Of a stretch of DNA of 64,000 nucleotides, positions 1 through 10,661 are shown in pieces. The position numbers and the translations under genes were made by a program. The notes beneath the pieces are model-generated. The model made no database searches. It was not told the DNA's origin and saw nothing but the letters and a program-made list of their open reading frames with translations. The first letter of the stretch is position 1, and each line of letters opens with the position of its first letter. This stretch comes from Peptacetobacter sp. (GTDB lineage Bacteria; Bacillota; Clostridia; Peptostreptococcales; Peptostreptococcaceae). The DNA is taken from the NCBI RefSeq assembly GCF_029264495.1, contig NZ_JARIBH010000067.1, positions 1-64,000 of the forward strand. The letters are read 5' to 3'.

Positions 1-242
1 CAGCAGAAACGCATGGTATTCCTTACCAGTACTTTGTCTCTAAAGGTGGAACAGACGCAGGTGCAGCTCATCAGTTAAATGAAGGGATACCTAGTGCTGT
101 CATAGGGATGTGCGCGCGCTATATTCACACACATCAAACAATGTTCCGTATTGATGATTATGACGCAGCTTTAGAAATGATAAAGCAAATAATCTTAACA
201 TTTGATCAAAGCACATTAGAAACAGTACGACCAAAAAATTAA
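1..242 (+). CDS. M42-family glutamyl aminopeptidase, C-terminal fragment (5' truncated by window edge)
   Basis: Open frame from base 3: AETHGIPYQYFVSKGGTDAGAAHQLNEGIPSAVIGMCARYIHTHQTMFRIDDYDAAL...stop; GGTDAGA and ARYIHTH are typical M42 motifs. Not in ORF track because the start is off-window. Confidence 0.8.
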   Translation, partial: AETHGIPYQYFVSKGGTDAGAAHQLNEGIPSAVIGMCARYIHTHQTMFRIDDYDAALEMIKQIILTFDQSTLETVRPKN

Positions 243-262
243 ACTAAAAAAGAGGGTATAAG

Positions 263-877
263 ATGTTAGTCACAAGTTATAATAATCAAGCATTTGAAGA
301 TTTATTAGTCATTCAATTAAAAAATACAACAGTAGAAGAACAATCATTTGAAAGAAAAGGTGATATTACTCGTCTGGCAAATAAAAAAACTGGTGAAGCA
401 GTAGGCTTCAACTTTTTTAACGCCTCAAAATGGTTAAAACTAGATGAAAGTGGACCAGTAATCTTATCAGAAGAAGAGGTAAACTCTTTAAACAAAGCAT
501 TAGCAGAAGCAGGTTTTGAAGATGAGCTTGTTGCAGATCCTTCACCTAAGTTTGTTGTTGGATATGTTCAAGAGTGTGAGCCAATGGAAGATTCAGATCA
601 TCTATCTATTACGCAAACAGAGATTGATAATGGAGAAGTATTACAAATTGTCTGTGGAGCAGCAAATATTGCCAAAGGACAAAAAGTTGTGGTTGCCAAA
701 CCGGGTGCAACGATGCCAGATGGAATGGTTATATGGCCTGGAGAACTTAGAGGAACAAAGAGTGTAGGAATGATTAGTTCTGCTAGAGAATTAAATATCG
801 ATGTTCCAGAAGAAAAACAAGCAGGTATCTTAGTACTCGATGAAGAGTTGGAAACTGGTTCAGCATTTGAATTTTAA
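263..877 (+). CDS. ytpR: YtpR-like tRNA-binding domain protein
   Basis: 204 aa; VGYVQECEPMEDSDHLSITQTEIDNGEVLQIVCGAANIAKGQKVVVAKPGA matches the EMAP/PheT-N tRNA-binding fold of YtpR. Confidence 0.85.
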   Translation: MLVTSYNNQAFEDLLVIQLKNTTVEEQSFERKGDITRLANKKTGEAVGFNFFNASKWLKLDESGPVILSEEEVNSLNKALAEAGFEDELVADPSPKFVVGYVQECEPMEDSDHLSITQTEIDNGEVLQIVCGAANIAKGQKVVVAKPGATMPDGMVIWPGELRGTKSVGMISSARELNIDVPEEKQAGILVLDEELETGSAFEF

Positions 878-906
878 AGAATAAAAATGGAAAGGGGAGT
901 TTACAG

Positions 907-1446
907 ATGAACTATGATGGGCCGAGTTTCTATAAGAAAAGAGAGCGAGAACATTCAGAGGAAAAGAGTCAAGAGATTGAAACTCCTCTAGACCGCCTAA
1001 ATAAAGAAGAGAAAAGAAGAAATCGATTGAGTGAAGAAAAATTGAGTAAGAAAAAAATAAAAGAGACACGACCAGCGAGTTATTATTTTAGAAGTACACA
1101 GATCCCTAAGAGCTTACAAAGTAGAGAGGGCTGGAAAAAAGAGACATGGGACCAAGAGTTAGTCGGTGAGTTAGAAAAGCGCGTAAGAAAAGGACCAGCA
1201 GACTATTTATTGTTTTCAGATAACCCAAAACCTGAAGAAATGATCGGAAATAAGGAAAAAAGGACAGTAGATACGTCTGCCAAGGCTATGCGAATTAAAG
1301 AGATGGTTGCTGAGATTGAGAGTACATTAGATACGGTCGCTCTTGTTCAACAGGATATGAAACCTGATTTGACCAAGCCAAATACTGGACTGCATCGAAC
1401 TTTATCCAATCTGAATGAAGAGCATAAGAATAAATTAAAAGGTTAG
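907..1446 (+). CDS. Hypothetical charged protein, Lactobacillales-like
   Basis: 179 aa ORF, RBS ggaaaggggag upstream, same operon direction as ytpR; no recognised domain. Confidence 0.6.
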   Translation: MNYDGPSFYKKREREHSEEKSQEIETPLDRLNKEEKRRNRLSEEKLSKKKIKETRPASYYFRSTQIPKSLQSREGWKKETWDQELVGELEKRVRKGPADYLLFSDNPKPEEMIGNKEKRTVDTSAKAMRIKEMVAEIESTLDTVALVQQDMKPDLTKPNTGLHRTLSNLNEEHKNKLKG

Positions 1447-1554
1447 AAATGAAAAGTACTGAAATAAAGGAAACTAAAAATAAGAGGTTAGGCAATTCAT
1501 TTCTAGCTATTAGCTAGTTTTTGCTTTAATATTAGACCTTGAAAAAATAAGCCA

Positions 1555-1618
1555 GTATAATTATTGGAGGAATTAAAATTAATCACGAATCAATTTATAA
1601 TTTTGTATTAATTAAATT
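1555..1618 (+). mobile_element. Possible short IS30-family transposase remnant
   Basis: Translation SIIIGGIKINHESIYNFVLIKF* resembles the IS30 DDE region (WSPEQIxGRxKxxxxxISHESIY); very short. Confidence 0.35.
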
Positions 1619-1620
1619 TT

Positions 1621-1664
1621 AAAAGGTACTCTTTATACAACTAAGTATATTGAGTACCTTTAAT
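1621..1664. terminator. Rho-independent terminator-like hairpin downstream of ABC-F gene
   Basis: AAAGGTACTC...GAGTACCTTT inverted repeat with flanking T/A tracts. Confidence 0.7.
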
Positions 1665-1710
1665 TTTATATCTTAATTTTATTTGTTATTGTATTATCTG
1701 ACTAATTTAA

Positions 1711-3261
1711 TTATACTATTTTAGTTGTAAAATCTTCAATATTCCATACATCATCTACAAAGTCCATATAAAATTCTGGTTCATGTGATACTAGTAAAAC
1801 TGTTCCTTTAAATTCTTTAATCGCTTTTTTAAGTTCATCTTTTGCATCTACATCTAAATGATTTGTAGGTTCGTCCAGTACAAGGAAGTTTATTTCTTTT
1901 AACATGATTTTACATAATCTAACTTTTGCAGCTTCTCCTCCACTAAGAACTCTAACTAAACTTGTTATATGTTCATTAGTTAATCCACATTTTGCAAGAG
2001 ATTGTCTTACTTCATAATTTGTTAGTCCAGGATATTCTTGCCATATTTCTTCCATTGCAGTATTATTATTTTCACTTGAGCTTTCTTGTTCAAAATAACC
2101 TACTTCTAAATAATCCCCTAATTTAACTTCTCCATCATAAGGTTTTATCATTCCTAAAAGAGTTTTTAATAGTGTTGATTTACCTATACCATTCATACCT
2201 TTTAGAGCTATTTTTTTTCCTCTTTCTAATTGGAAATTAAGAGGTTTTGTAAGAGGTTCTCCATAACCTAAAACAAGATCTTTTGTTTCAAAAACAATTT
2301 TTCCTGATACTCTAGCATTTTTAAATGCAAATGTAGGTTTTATTTTCTCTTTTGGTCTTTCAAGTATTTCCATCTTATCTAATTGTTTTTGTCTTGAGTT
2401 TGCCATACCTCTTGTAGCAACTCTAGCTTTATTTCTAGCTATAAAATCTTCTAATTTTTCTCTTTCTTTTACTTGTTTTTCATATGCTTGTTCTTCTTGT
2501 CTCTTCTTAATTTCATTTAATCTTTCAAATTCATCATAATTACCTTTATATCTATTCAATTCTCCATTTTCAAGATGATAAACTACATTACAAGTGTCAT
2601 TTATAAAGTTTATATCATGAGAAACTAAAACAAATGCATTTTCATATTCTTGTAAGTATCTAGTAAGCCAAATTATATGTTCTTCATCAAGGTAGTTTGT
2701 CGGCTCGTCTAGTATTAGAATTGTTGGATTTTCAAGAAGTAATTTAGTTAAAAGTACTTTTGTTCTTTGACCTCCACTTAAATCAGTTACATCTCTATCA
2801 AGTCCTATTTCTCCTAGTCCTAATCCATTTGCAACTTCTTGTATTTTGGCGTCTATTGTGTAAAATCCACTATGTTCAAGTATTGTCTGTATTTCAGCTG
2901 TATCTTCCATAAGAGCTGACATTTCTTCATCAGATGCCTCTCCCATTTTTTCATACATCTGTAACATTTCTTGCTCTAAATCAAACATTGGTTTGAAAGC
3001 TTCTCTAAGAACTTCTCTTATTGTTTTTCCTTGGCCTAATACAGTATGCTGGTCTAAATATCCAACCGTTACTCTTGAAGACCATTTTATATTTCCAGCA
3101 TCAGGCATTAATTTTTTAGTTATTATATTTAAAAAACTTGATTTACCTTCTCCATTAGCTCCTACTAGTGCTATATGCTCCCCTTTTCTTATTCTAAATG
3201 ATACATTCTCAAGTATTACCCTAGCACCAAAGCCATGACTAACATTTTCTACTACTAACAT
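1711..3261 (-). CDS. ABC-F family ATPase (YbiT/YkpA-like)
   Basis: 516 aa with two Walker A motifs (GANGEGKSS, GMNGIGKST), LSGGQ/LSGGE signatures, no TM segments, linker between domains. Confidence 0.9.
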   Translation of the reverse strand: MLVVENVSHGFGARVILENVSFRIRKGEHIALVGANGEGKSSFLNIITKKLMPDAGNIKWSSRVTVGYLDQHTVLGQGKTIREVLREAFKPMFDLEQEMLQMYEKMGEASDEEMSALMEDTAEIQTILEHSGFYTIDAKIQEVANGLGLGEIGLDRDVTDLSGGQRTKVLLTKLLLENPTILILDEPTNYLDEEHIIWLTRYLQEYENAFVLVSHDINFINDTCNVVYHLENGELNRYKGNYDEFERLNEIKKRQEEQAYEKQVKEREKLEDFIARNKARVATRGMANSRQKQLDKMEILERPKEKIKPTFAFKNARVSGKIVFETKDLVLGYGEPLTKPLNFQLERGKKIALKGMNGIGKSTLLKTLLGMIKPYDGEVKLGDYLEVGYFEQESSSENNNTAMEEIWQEYPGLTNYEVRQSLAKCGLTNEHITSLVRVLSGGEAAKVRLCKIMLKEINFLVLDEPTNHLDVDAKDELKKAIKEFKGTVLLVSHEPEFYMDFVDDVWNIEDFTTKIV

Positions 3262-3469
3262 TTTTTCCTCCTCAAATAATTCTTTATATCAATTTCATAT
3301 TTTCAAAATACATATATATTGTATTAAATAATTCCTAACTTACATTATAATATATTTTTTTTGGCTTTATTTCAAGACTTACAGTTACTTTATTTGTTTT
3401 TCTCTTATAATACCAATCATTTTATATTTATGTTATAATATTATCCTAGAGTAAGGAGGTAAACTACTT

Positions 3470-6148
3470 ATGAAAAACGATAATAATAATGATAATAAGA
3501 TAAGAAAGAAAAGAGTTAGTTCTTCTAATTCTCAATCTAAATCTACAGTTAGAAAGTCTTCTTATACTAGAAGTAGTGGTAGTAGCTCTTCTTCCAAAAG
3601 TAGTAGAGGGTCTAGTACTGTAAAAACTTCTAATGTAAAAAGAAAAAGAAGAGTTCCATCTCGCAGAAAAAAAAGAAAATTTTCAAAAACTAAAATAGCA
3701 TTTTCAGTATTTTTTGCGGGTATAATTATTTCTTTCTCAATTATTTTAGCAGTAATTTTCTCTTCTCTTAGAGATGTTAAACCTGTGACACTTGCAGATT
3801 TAAACAAAAGAACTTATGTAACAACTACTCTTTTATACTCTAATGGTGAAAAGATGTCTACTGCCCCTAGTATAGGTAAAAAGACACCTGTACCATTGTC
3901 AAAAATGTCACCTTACCTAAAAAAAGCTATTGTATCTATAGAAGATGAGCGTTTTTATGAACACCATGGATTTGATTTTAAAGGTTTAGTTCGTTCTGGT
4001 GTTATGACACTTTTAGGAAAAAGACAGGGTGGTTCTACAATTACTATGCAGGTATCTAAAATGCTTTTAACAAGTACAGAACAAACTATAGATCGTAAAA
4101 TTAGAGATCTTTATTATTCTACAGAGCTAGAAAAAAAACTTACTAAGGAACAGATTCTTGAGCTATATTTAAATAACTTCTTTGTAGGTAAAGGTCTTTC
4201 TGGTGCTGAAGCTGGTGCGAGGGGATATTTTGATAAATCTGCAAAAGATCTTACTTTAGCAGAATCTGCTCTTTTAGCTGGGTCAACAAAAAATCCAGCT
4301 GCATATTCAGCTTATAAAAGTGATAAATTAGATGGTACTGAGTCAAAAGAAGACTTAGATCATCGTATTCTTACTTTTGTAAATACAAAAGATGATAGTT
4401 TTGATGATCCTTCTGAAACTGAGTTAAAAATGATAGATAAACTTTATAATTGGGGTCTTATAAATGAAGGTGTTTATAAGCAAGCAAAAAGTGGAGCTAT
4501 TGTAATAAGAAAAGCTGTAAATAATCCTAAAGCTAAAGAAAGACAAGAAACTGTTCTTGGAAAAATGAAAGAATTAGGATATATTACTCAAAAAGAATAT
4601 ACTGAAGCTTTATCAGAAAAAATAGTTATAAAATTACCAGAAGAATCTAAAAAAGTGTCTAATTCTGTTGAAGATTTAGTTGAAAGTGAAGTTATTTCTT
4701 CACTTATGGAACAAGGTAATACTAGAGAAGAATCTGAGAATATGTATTACAATGGTGGTCTTATAATAAATACTACTATTGATCCAAAAATACAGGAAGC
4801 TATAGAATCAGAGTATAATAATTCAAGTAATTTCCCTGGAAATATTTTAGGACCAGATGGAGTTTATCAACCTCAATCTGCAACAGTTATTATAGATTAT
4901 AAAACTGGACAAATAAAAGGTCTTGTTGGTGGTAGAAATATTTCTGGTAGAAAAACTTTAAATAGAGCTACTACTCCTAGACAGCCTGGTTCTACCATAA
5001 AACCTCTTGCAATATATACTCCTGCAATAGATACGTTGTCTATAACTCAGGCAACTGCATTTAGTGATGCTAGAGGTGGATATAGATTTGAAGAAAATAG
5101 AAAATGGAACCCTAAAACAACTACTAATGGTAGTGGTTCTATGAGTTTAAGATTGGGACTTGCTAAGTCATCTAATACTGTTGCTGTAAAAGTTGCAGAG
5201 CTTCTAGGTAATTCTTACGATGAATCTGTTGATATTATGATTGATTACCTTAAAAACTTTGGTATAACATCACTTGCAGATAATAAGGCAACTTCAGATT
5301 CTAATAATACTGATAGACGTTTCCCTGCCCTTACACTTGGTGGTCTTACTTATGGTATATCACCTTTACAATTAACTACAGCATATGGTGCTTTAGCTAA
5401 TGGTGGACAGTATATAGAACCTACAATATTTACAAGTATTAAATCATTTGACGATCAATCTATTGTACAAAGTAACCCTGAAAAGAAAAGAGTTGTCGAT
5501 CCTCAGGTTGCATATGTCATGACTGATATGCTAAAAGCTGTTATAACAGAAGGTACTGCTGGTAAAGCTGCACTTCCTAATAAGATGCCTACTGCTGGTA
5601 AAACTGGTACTACAAATAGTTCTAAAGAAGCTTGGTTTGTTGGTTATACACCTTATTATGTTGCTGCAACTTATATTGCCGATGACGCTGGTGTAAGAAC
5701 TCCTGATGGAAAAATAGTAAAAACAAGAAATATCGGTGGTGGTAGTTCATCTTCAGCTATATTATGGCAAAAAATAATGTCTAAAATTCATAAAAATTTA
5801 AAAGTAAAGGATTTTGAAAAACCAGATAAAATTTACTTTACAAAAATAAATTTAAGAGATGGTGGTGCTTCATCATATGGTGTAAATGCTGCATTCATAG
5901 ATGGAACATCTACAGATAGAGTTTCAACTGCACCTATCGAATCAAAAAAAGAATATAATCATGAATCAGAAAATAAACCTTCTGGAAATAATGATGGTAA
6001 TTCAGGTGATGGTAATAATAGCAACAATGATAATAAACCAGCTCAACCTGATAATAACAATAAGCCAGCTCAACCTGATAATAACAATAATCAGAATAAT
6101 GCTGGAAATAATAAACCAACTCAACCTGATAATAACAATAATCAATAA
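3470..6148 (+). CDS. Class A penicillin-binding protein (transglycosylase/transpeptidase, PBP1A-like)
   Basis: 892 aa; EDERFYEHHGFD, GGSTITMQ, SSNTVAVK, KTGTTN motifs; basic Ser-rich N-terminus, single TM, Asn/Pro/Gln-rich tail; RBS aaggaggt. Confidence 0.93.
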   Translation: MKNDNNNDNKIRKKRVSSSNSQSKSTVRKSSYTRSSGSSSSSKSSRGSSTVKTSNVKRKRRVPSRRKKRKFSKTKIAFSVFFAGIIISFSIILAVIFSSLRDVKPVTLADLNKRTYVTTTLLYSNGEKMSTAPSIGKKTPVPLSKMSPYLKKAIVSIEDERFYEHHGFDFKGLVRSGVMTLLGKRQGGSTITMQVSKMLLTSTEQTIDRKIRDLYYSTELEKKLTKEQILELYLNNFFVGKGLSGAEAGARGYFDKSAKDLTLAESALLAGSTKNPAAYSAYKSDKLDGTESKEDLDHRILTFVNTKDDSFDDPSETELKMIDKLYNWGLINEGVYKQAKSGAIVIRKAVNNPKAKERQETVLGKMKELGYITQKEYTEALSEKIVIKLPEESKKVSNSVEDLVESEVISSLMEQGNTREESENMYYNGGLIINTTIDPKIQEAIESEYNNSSNFPGNILGPDGVYQPQSATVIIDYKTGQIKGLVGGRNISGRKTLNRATTPRQPGSTIKPLAIYTPAIDTLSITQATAFSDARGGYRFEENRKWNPKTTTNGSGSMSLRLGLAKSSNTVAVKVAELLGNSYDESVDIMIDYLKNFGITSLADNKATSDSNNTDRRFPALTLGGLTYGISPLQLTTAYGALANGGQYIEPTIFTSIKSFDDQSIVQSNPEKKRVVDPQVAYVMTDMLKAVITEGTAGKAALPNKMPTAGKTGTTNSSKEAWFVGYTPYYVAATYIADDAGVRTPDGKIVKTRNIGGGSSSSAILWQKIMSKIHKNLKVKDFEKPDKIYFTKINLRDGGASSYGVNAAFIDGTSTDRVSTAPIESKKEYNHESENKPSGNNDGNSGDGNNSNNDNKPAQPDNNNKPAQPDNNNNQNNAGNNKPTQPDNNNNQ
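6028..6145 (+). repeat. In-frame low-complexity tandem repeat encoding (N)KPAQPDNNN units
   Basis: aataaaccagctcaacctgataataacaat-type units repeated about three times. Confidence 0.8.
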
Positions 6149-6156
6149 AACTAATA

Positions 6157-6195
6157 AAAAAAGGCTAAATCCCAAAAGATTTAGTCTTTTTATTA
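6157..6195 (+). terminator. Rho-independent terminator after PBP gene
   Basis: aaaaaaaggCTAAATCccaaaaGATTTAGtctttttatt. Confidence 0.75.
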
Positions 6196-6221
6196 TATAT
6201 TTAAACTATCTTTAATATACA

Positions 6222-6256
6222 AAAAGAACACTATCTAAAACAGTGTTCTTTTTATT
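6222..6256. terminator. Bidirectional terminator-like hairpin
   Basis: aaaAAGAACACTatctaaaacAGTGTTCTTTTTATT. Confidence 0.75.
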
Positions 6257-6294
6257 GTTAATATCTCGATATATTTATTAAAATTTATATTTAA

Positions 6295-7908
6295 TTATTT
6301 TTTCTTTTTATTTGCTTTTTCAATATTTAATTTGTTACCTTTGATTTTTTTATTTTTCATTTTTTCAATTATAACTTTTGCTTTTTTCTTTGGTACTTCA
6401 ACAAAAGTAAATTTATCATATATATCTATAGTTCCTATTGTTTTTCCAGGTACTCCAGCTTCTCCTGCTATTGCTCCAAGAATATCTTTAGCCTGTACTC
6501 TCTGTTTTTTACCTACATTTATAAATAATCTAACCATTCCATCTTTTCCAGAAGATTCATCTCTTCTTCTATTTTTCTTTGGTTTTTCTTCTATTATTTC
6601 TTCTTTTTCTTCTTCACCCATAGATAATTTTAAAAGTGCTGCAGCTATATCTACTATAGAATATTCTGTTTCTTCATTTTCACAGAAGTTTTCTAGCCAT
6701 TGTATTTGTTTTGCAAGTTTACCTTCTTCTACTACTCTTTTAACTTCTTCAAAGTAAGCTCCAACTTTCTTTTCTTCAACATCTCCTACTGTAGGTATTG
6801 GATGTTTTTCTAATTTAGATTTAGTATATCTTTCTATATCTTTCATTTTTCTCATATCTCTACCATATACAAATGAGAATGAAAGACCTTCTCTACCAGC
6901 TCTACCAGTTCTACCTATTCTATGAACATAATACTCTTCATCCTGTGGAAGATCAAAGTTAAATACACATTCAACATCATCTACATCTATTCCTCTAGCA
7001 GCAACATCTGTAGCAACTAATATGTCTATAGTACCATTTCTAAATTTATCCATTACTATATCTCTTTGTACCTGTTTTAAATCTCCATGTAAGGCATCTG
7101 CAAAATATCCTCTACCCTGTAATTCACCTACAAGTTCATCCGCACCTTTTTTTGTATTACAGAAAACTACAGAAAGTTTTGGATTATATACGTCTATTAA
7201 TCTTGAAAGAACTTCTATTTTATTAGATGATCTAGTTTCTATATAATACTGTTTTATATTTTCAACAGTTAATTCTTTTCTAACTACCTTTATATGTTCC
7301 GGTTCATTTTGATATTTTTTAGTAAGTTCTAAGATAGCTTTTGGCATTGTAGCTGAGAAAAATGTAGTCTGTCTATCTTCTGGTACATTTTCAAGTATAG
7401 TTTCTATATCTTCTCTAAATCCCATATCTAGCATTTCATCTGCTTCATCAAGTACTATCATTTTTACATTTTCAGGTTTTATTGTTTTTCTTTTTATATG
7501 ATCTATTGTACGCCCTGGAGTTCCTATTATAACTTGTACTCCACCTTTTAATGCTTTTATCTGTCTATCTATAGGCTGACCACCATATATAGGTAGAGTT
7601 TTTATTCCATGCATATATTTAGCAAGTTTTCTTATCTCCTGAGAAACCTGTATTGCAAGTTCTCTTGTAGGACAAAGTACTATTGCTTGAAGTGATTTAT
7701 CTTTTGGGTCAACTTTTTCAAGTATTGGTATTGAAAATGCTGCTGTTTTACCTGTACCTGTTTGTGCTTGACCTATAACATCTTTTCCTTCTAAAATAAC
7801 TGGGATTGATTTTGACTGAATTGGAGATGGCTCTTCAAATCCCATTTCAGCTATTGCTTTTTTTATATTTTGATTTATCTCTAAATCTTCAAATTTTTTT
7901 ATTTCCAT
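6295..7908 (-). CDS. DEAD-box RNA helicase with C-terminal DbpA-like RNA-binding domain
   Basis: 537 aa; AQTGTGKTA, PTRELA, DEAD, SAT, HRIGRTGR; C-terminal GMVRLFINVGKKQRVQAKDILGAIAGEAGV (DbpA RBD). Confidence 0.93.
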   Translation of the reverse strand: MEIKKFEDLEINQNIKKAIAEMGFEEPSPIQSKSIPVILEGKDVIGQAQTGTGKTAAFSIPILEKVDPKDKSLQAIVLCPTRELAIQVSQEIRKLAKYMHGIKTLPIYGGQPIDRQIKALKGGVQVIIGTPGRTIDHIKRKTIKPENVKMIVLDEADEMLDMGFREDIETILENVPEDRQTTFFSATMPKAILELTKKYQNEPEHIKVVRKELTVENIKQYYIETRSSNKIEVLSRLIDVYNPKLSVVFCNTKKGADELVGELQGRGYFADALHGDLKQVQRDIVMDKFRNGTIDILVATDVAARGIDVDDVECVFNFDLPQDEEYYVHRIGRTGRAGREGLSFSFVYGRDMRKMKDIERYTKSKLEKHPIPTVGDVEEKKVGAYFEEVKRVVEEGKLAKQIQWLENFCENEETEYSIVDIAAALLKLSMGEEEKEEIIEEKPKKNRRRDESSGKDGMVRLFINVGKKQRVQAKDILGAIAGEAGVPGKTIGTIDIYDKFTFVEVPKKKAKVIIEKMKNKKIKGNKLNIEKANKKKK

Positions 7909-8378
7909 TATGTAATTCCTTTCCGTCTCTAATCTAAATACTAACTTTTCTATTATATACCCTTAATTAAATTGTGTAAACCTAAAACAAAAATATAACT
8001 TACTCTTTATGTACTTATTTATGTTTTATCAACAAAATAATATTATTTTTCTTTATTATACTATGCTTTTTCATTTGATTTTATTTATCATTTATCTTTT
8101 ATTTATGTTTTATTTTATTTTTTTGGGGTATATTAGAAGTACAGTTATATTATTATATAAGATTATGTTCTTTACATATCGAATATTAGTTTGATTTTTT
8201 AGATACAATACATTTATTTTACTAGTATTGTTTAATACAATATTAATAAGTAGATAAATTTAAAAAATTTATAAAAATATTTACATTTTCTTGTATACAA
8301 TATATTCTTTTTATGGTAATATAACAATTGCAGATTATTTTATTTTTTATATAAATTTTTTATTATGGAGGTAACTAT

Positions 8379-10613
8379 ATGACTACAGCTTGGAATGGTT
8401 TTAAAACTGGAAATTGGTCTAAAGAAATAGACGTTAGAGATTTCATACAGTTAAACTATACTCCTTATGAAGGAGATGCTTCTTTCTTAGCAGGAGAATC
8501 AGAAAGAACTAAAAAATTATGGGATGAGGTTGCTGATCTTTGTAAAAAAGAAATAGCTAATGGTGGAACTCTTGATGTTGACACTAAAACTATAACAGCA
8601 ATAGATGCTTATGCACCAGGATATATAGATAAAGATTTAGAACAGATAGTAGGTCTTCAGACAGATGCACCTTTAAAAAGAGCTATAATGCCTTATGGTG
8701 GTATAAGAATGGTTGAAAATTCTTGTAAAGCTTATGGATATGATTTAGATCCAGAAGTATCAGAAATATTCACTAAATATAGAAAAACTCACAATCAGGG
8801 TGTTTTCGATGCATACACTAAAGAAATGAGAGCTTGTAGAAAATCAGGTATAATAACTGGTCTTCCAGATGCTTATGGTAGAGGTAGAATAATAGGAGAC
8901 TACAGAAGAGTTGCTCTTTATGGAGTTGACAAATTAATAGAAGATAAAATAGCTCAGAAAGATTCTTTAGAGCTATCAACAATAGATGAAGATACAATAA
9001 GATTAAGAGAAGAAATCTCTGAACAGATAAATGCTTTAGAAGCTTTAAAAAGAATGGGTGAAAGCTATGGATTTGATATATCTAGACCTGCTGAAAACTC
9101 AAAAGAAGCTGTTCAGTGGTTATACTTTGGATATCTTGCAGCAGTTAAAGATCAAAATGGTGCTGCAATGTCATTAGGTAGAACTTCTACTTTCCTTGAT
9201 ATATACTTTGAAAGAGATTTAAAAGCAGGTACAATAACTGAAGAAGAAGTTCAGGAATTAATGGATCATTTCGTTATGAAATTAAGAATGGTTAGATTCC
9301 TTAGAACTCCAGAATATAATGATTTATTCTCAGGAGATCCAACTTGGGTAACAGAATCAATAGCAGGTATGGGTATAGATGGTAGAACTTTAGTAACTAA
9401 AAACTCATTCAGAGTTCTTAATACTCTTTATACATTAGGACCATCACCAGAACCAAACTTAACAGTACTTTGGTCAACTAGACTTCCTCAAGGATTCAAA
9501 GATTTCTGCTCTAAAGTATCAATAGATACTAGTTCAATACAGTATGAAAATGATGATCTTATGAGAGAATACTGGGGAGATGATTACGGTATAGCTTGTT
9601 GTGTATCTGCTATGAGAATAGGTAAACAGATGCAGTTCTTCGGAGCAAGAGTTAACGTAGCTAAAACTTTACTTTACGCTATAAATGGTGGTGTCGATGA
9701 AAAATCAGGAGTTCAGGTAGGACCTAAATTCGAACCAATAACTTCTGAATACTTAGACTATGACGAAGTTATGTCTAAATTCGATTTATTCACTGATTGG
9801 TTAGCTAAATTATATGTAAATACATTAAATGTTATACATTATATGCATGATAAATATTCTTATGAAGCTCTAGAAATGGCACTTCATGATAGAGATATAT
9901 TCAGAACTATGGCTTGTGGTATGGCTGGTTTATCAGTTTGTGCTGACTCATTATCAGCTATAAAATACGCTAAAGTTAAAACTATAAGAAATGAAGATGG
10001 AATAGTTGTTGATTTTGAAGTTGAAGGAGATTATCCAAAATACGGAAATAACGATGATAGAGTTGATGATATAGCTGTATTCATAGTTAAAGATGTTATG
10101 GAAAAAATTAAGAAAAACAAAACTTATAGAAACTCTTACCCAACTCAGTCAATATTAACTATAACTTCTAATGTTGTTTATGGTAAGAAAACAGGTAATA
10201 CTCCAGATGGTAGAAGAGCTGGTGAACCATTTGCTCCAGGTGCTAACCCAATGCACGGAAGAGATAATAGTGGTGCTTTAGCTTCACTTGCATCAGTTGC
10301 TAAACTTCCATATGAATATTCACAGGATGGTATATCAAACACATTCTCTATAGTTCCAAAATCACTTGGTAAAGATATGGATGAAAGAGTAACTAACTTA
10401 TCATCTATGTTAGATGGTTACTTTGCTCAGAAAGCTCATCATCTAAATGTTAACGTATTTGATAGAGCTACTCTTGAAGATGCTATGGAACATCCTGAAA
10501 AATATCCTCAGTTAACAGTTAGAGTTTCTGGATATGCAGTTAACTTTATAAAATTAACTAGAGAACAGCAGTTAGATGTTATAAACAGAACATTCCACAA
10601 CAAAATGGCTTAA
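8379..10613 (+). CDS. pflB: Formate C-acetyltransferase (pyruvate formate-lyase)
   Basis: 744 aa; catalytic [23 protein letters not shown] and C-terminal glycyl-radical [13 protein letters not shown] tatggaggt. Confidence 0.97.
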   Translation: MTTAWNGFKTGNWSKEIDVRDFIQLNYTPYEGDASFLAGESERTKKLWDEVADLCKKEIANGGTLDVDTKTITAIDAYAPGYIDKDLEQIVGLQTDAPLKRAIMPYGGIRMVENSCKAYGYDLDPEVSEIFTKYRKTHNQGVFDAYTKEMRACRKSGIITGLPDAYGRGRIIGDYRRVALYGVDKLIEDKIAQKDSLELSTIDEDTIRLREEISEQINALEALKRMGESYGFDISRPAENSKEAVQWLYFGYLAAVKDQNGAAMSLGRTSTFLDIYFERDLKAGTITEEEVQELMDHFVMKLRMVRFLRTPEYNDLFSGDPTWVTESIAGMGIDGRTLVTKNSFRVLNTLYTLGPSPEPNLTVLWSTRLPQGFKDFCSKVSIDTSSIQYENDDLMREYWGDDYGIACCVSAMRIGKQMQFFGARVNVAKTLLYAINGGVDEKSGVQVGPKFEPITSEYLDYDEVMSKFDLFTDWLAKLYVNTLNVIHYMHDKYSYEALEMALHDRDIFRTMACGMAGLSVCADSLSAIKYAKVKTIRNEDGIVVDFEVEGDYPKYGNNDDRVDDIAVFIVKDVMEKIKKNKTYRNSYPTQSILTITSNVVYGKKTGNTPDGRRAGEPFAPGANPMHGRDNSGALASLASVAKLPYEYSQDGISNTFSIVPKSLGKDMDERVTNLSSMLDGYFAQKAHHLNVNVFDRATLEDAMEHPEKYPQLTVRVSGYAVNFIKLTREQQLDVINRTFHNKMA

Positions 10614-10661
10614 TCAGAAATATAATAAATCCTTTCTGATTAGCAGAGAGGGTTGATTAAT

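Noticed and set aside
516-767. 83-aa plus-strand ORF
   Set aside because: Out-of-frame overlap inside the YtpR-like gene.
5901-6215. ORFs 5901-6215 (+) and 5934-6119 (-) over the PBP tail
   Set aside because: Shadow frames of the low-complexity repeat inside the PBP coding sequence.
8009-8194. 61-aa ORF upstream of pflB
   Set aside because: Phe/Leu/Tyr-rich translation of AT-rich intergenic DNA, no RBS.
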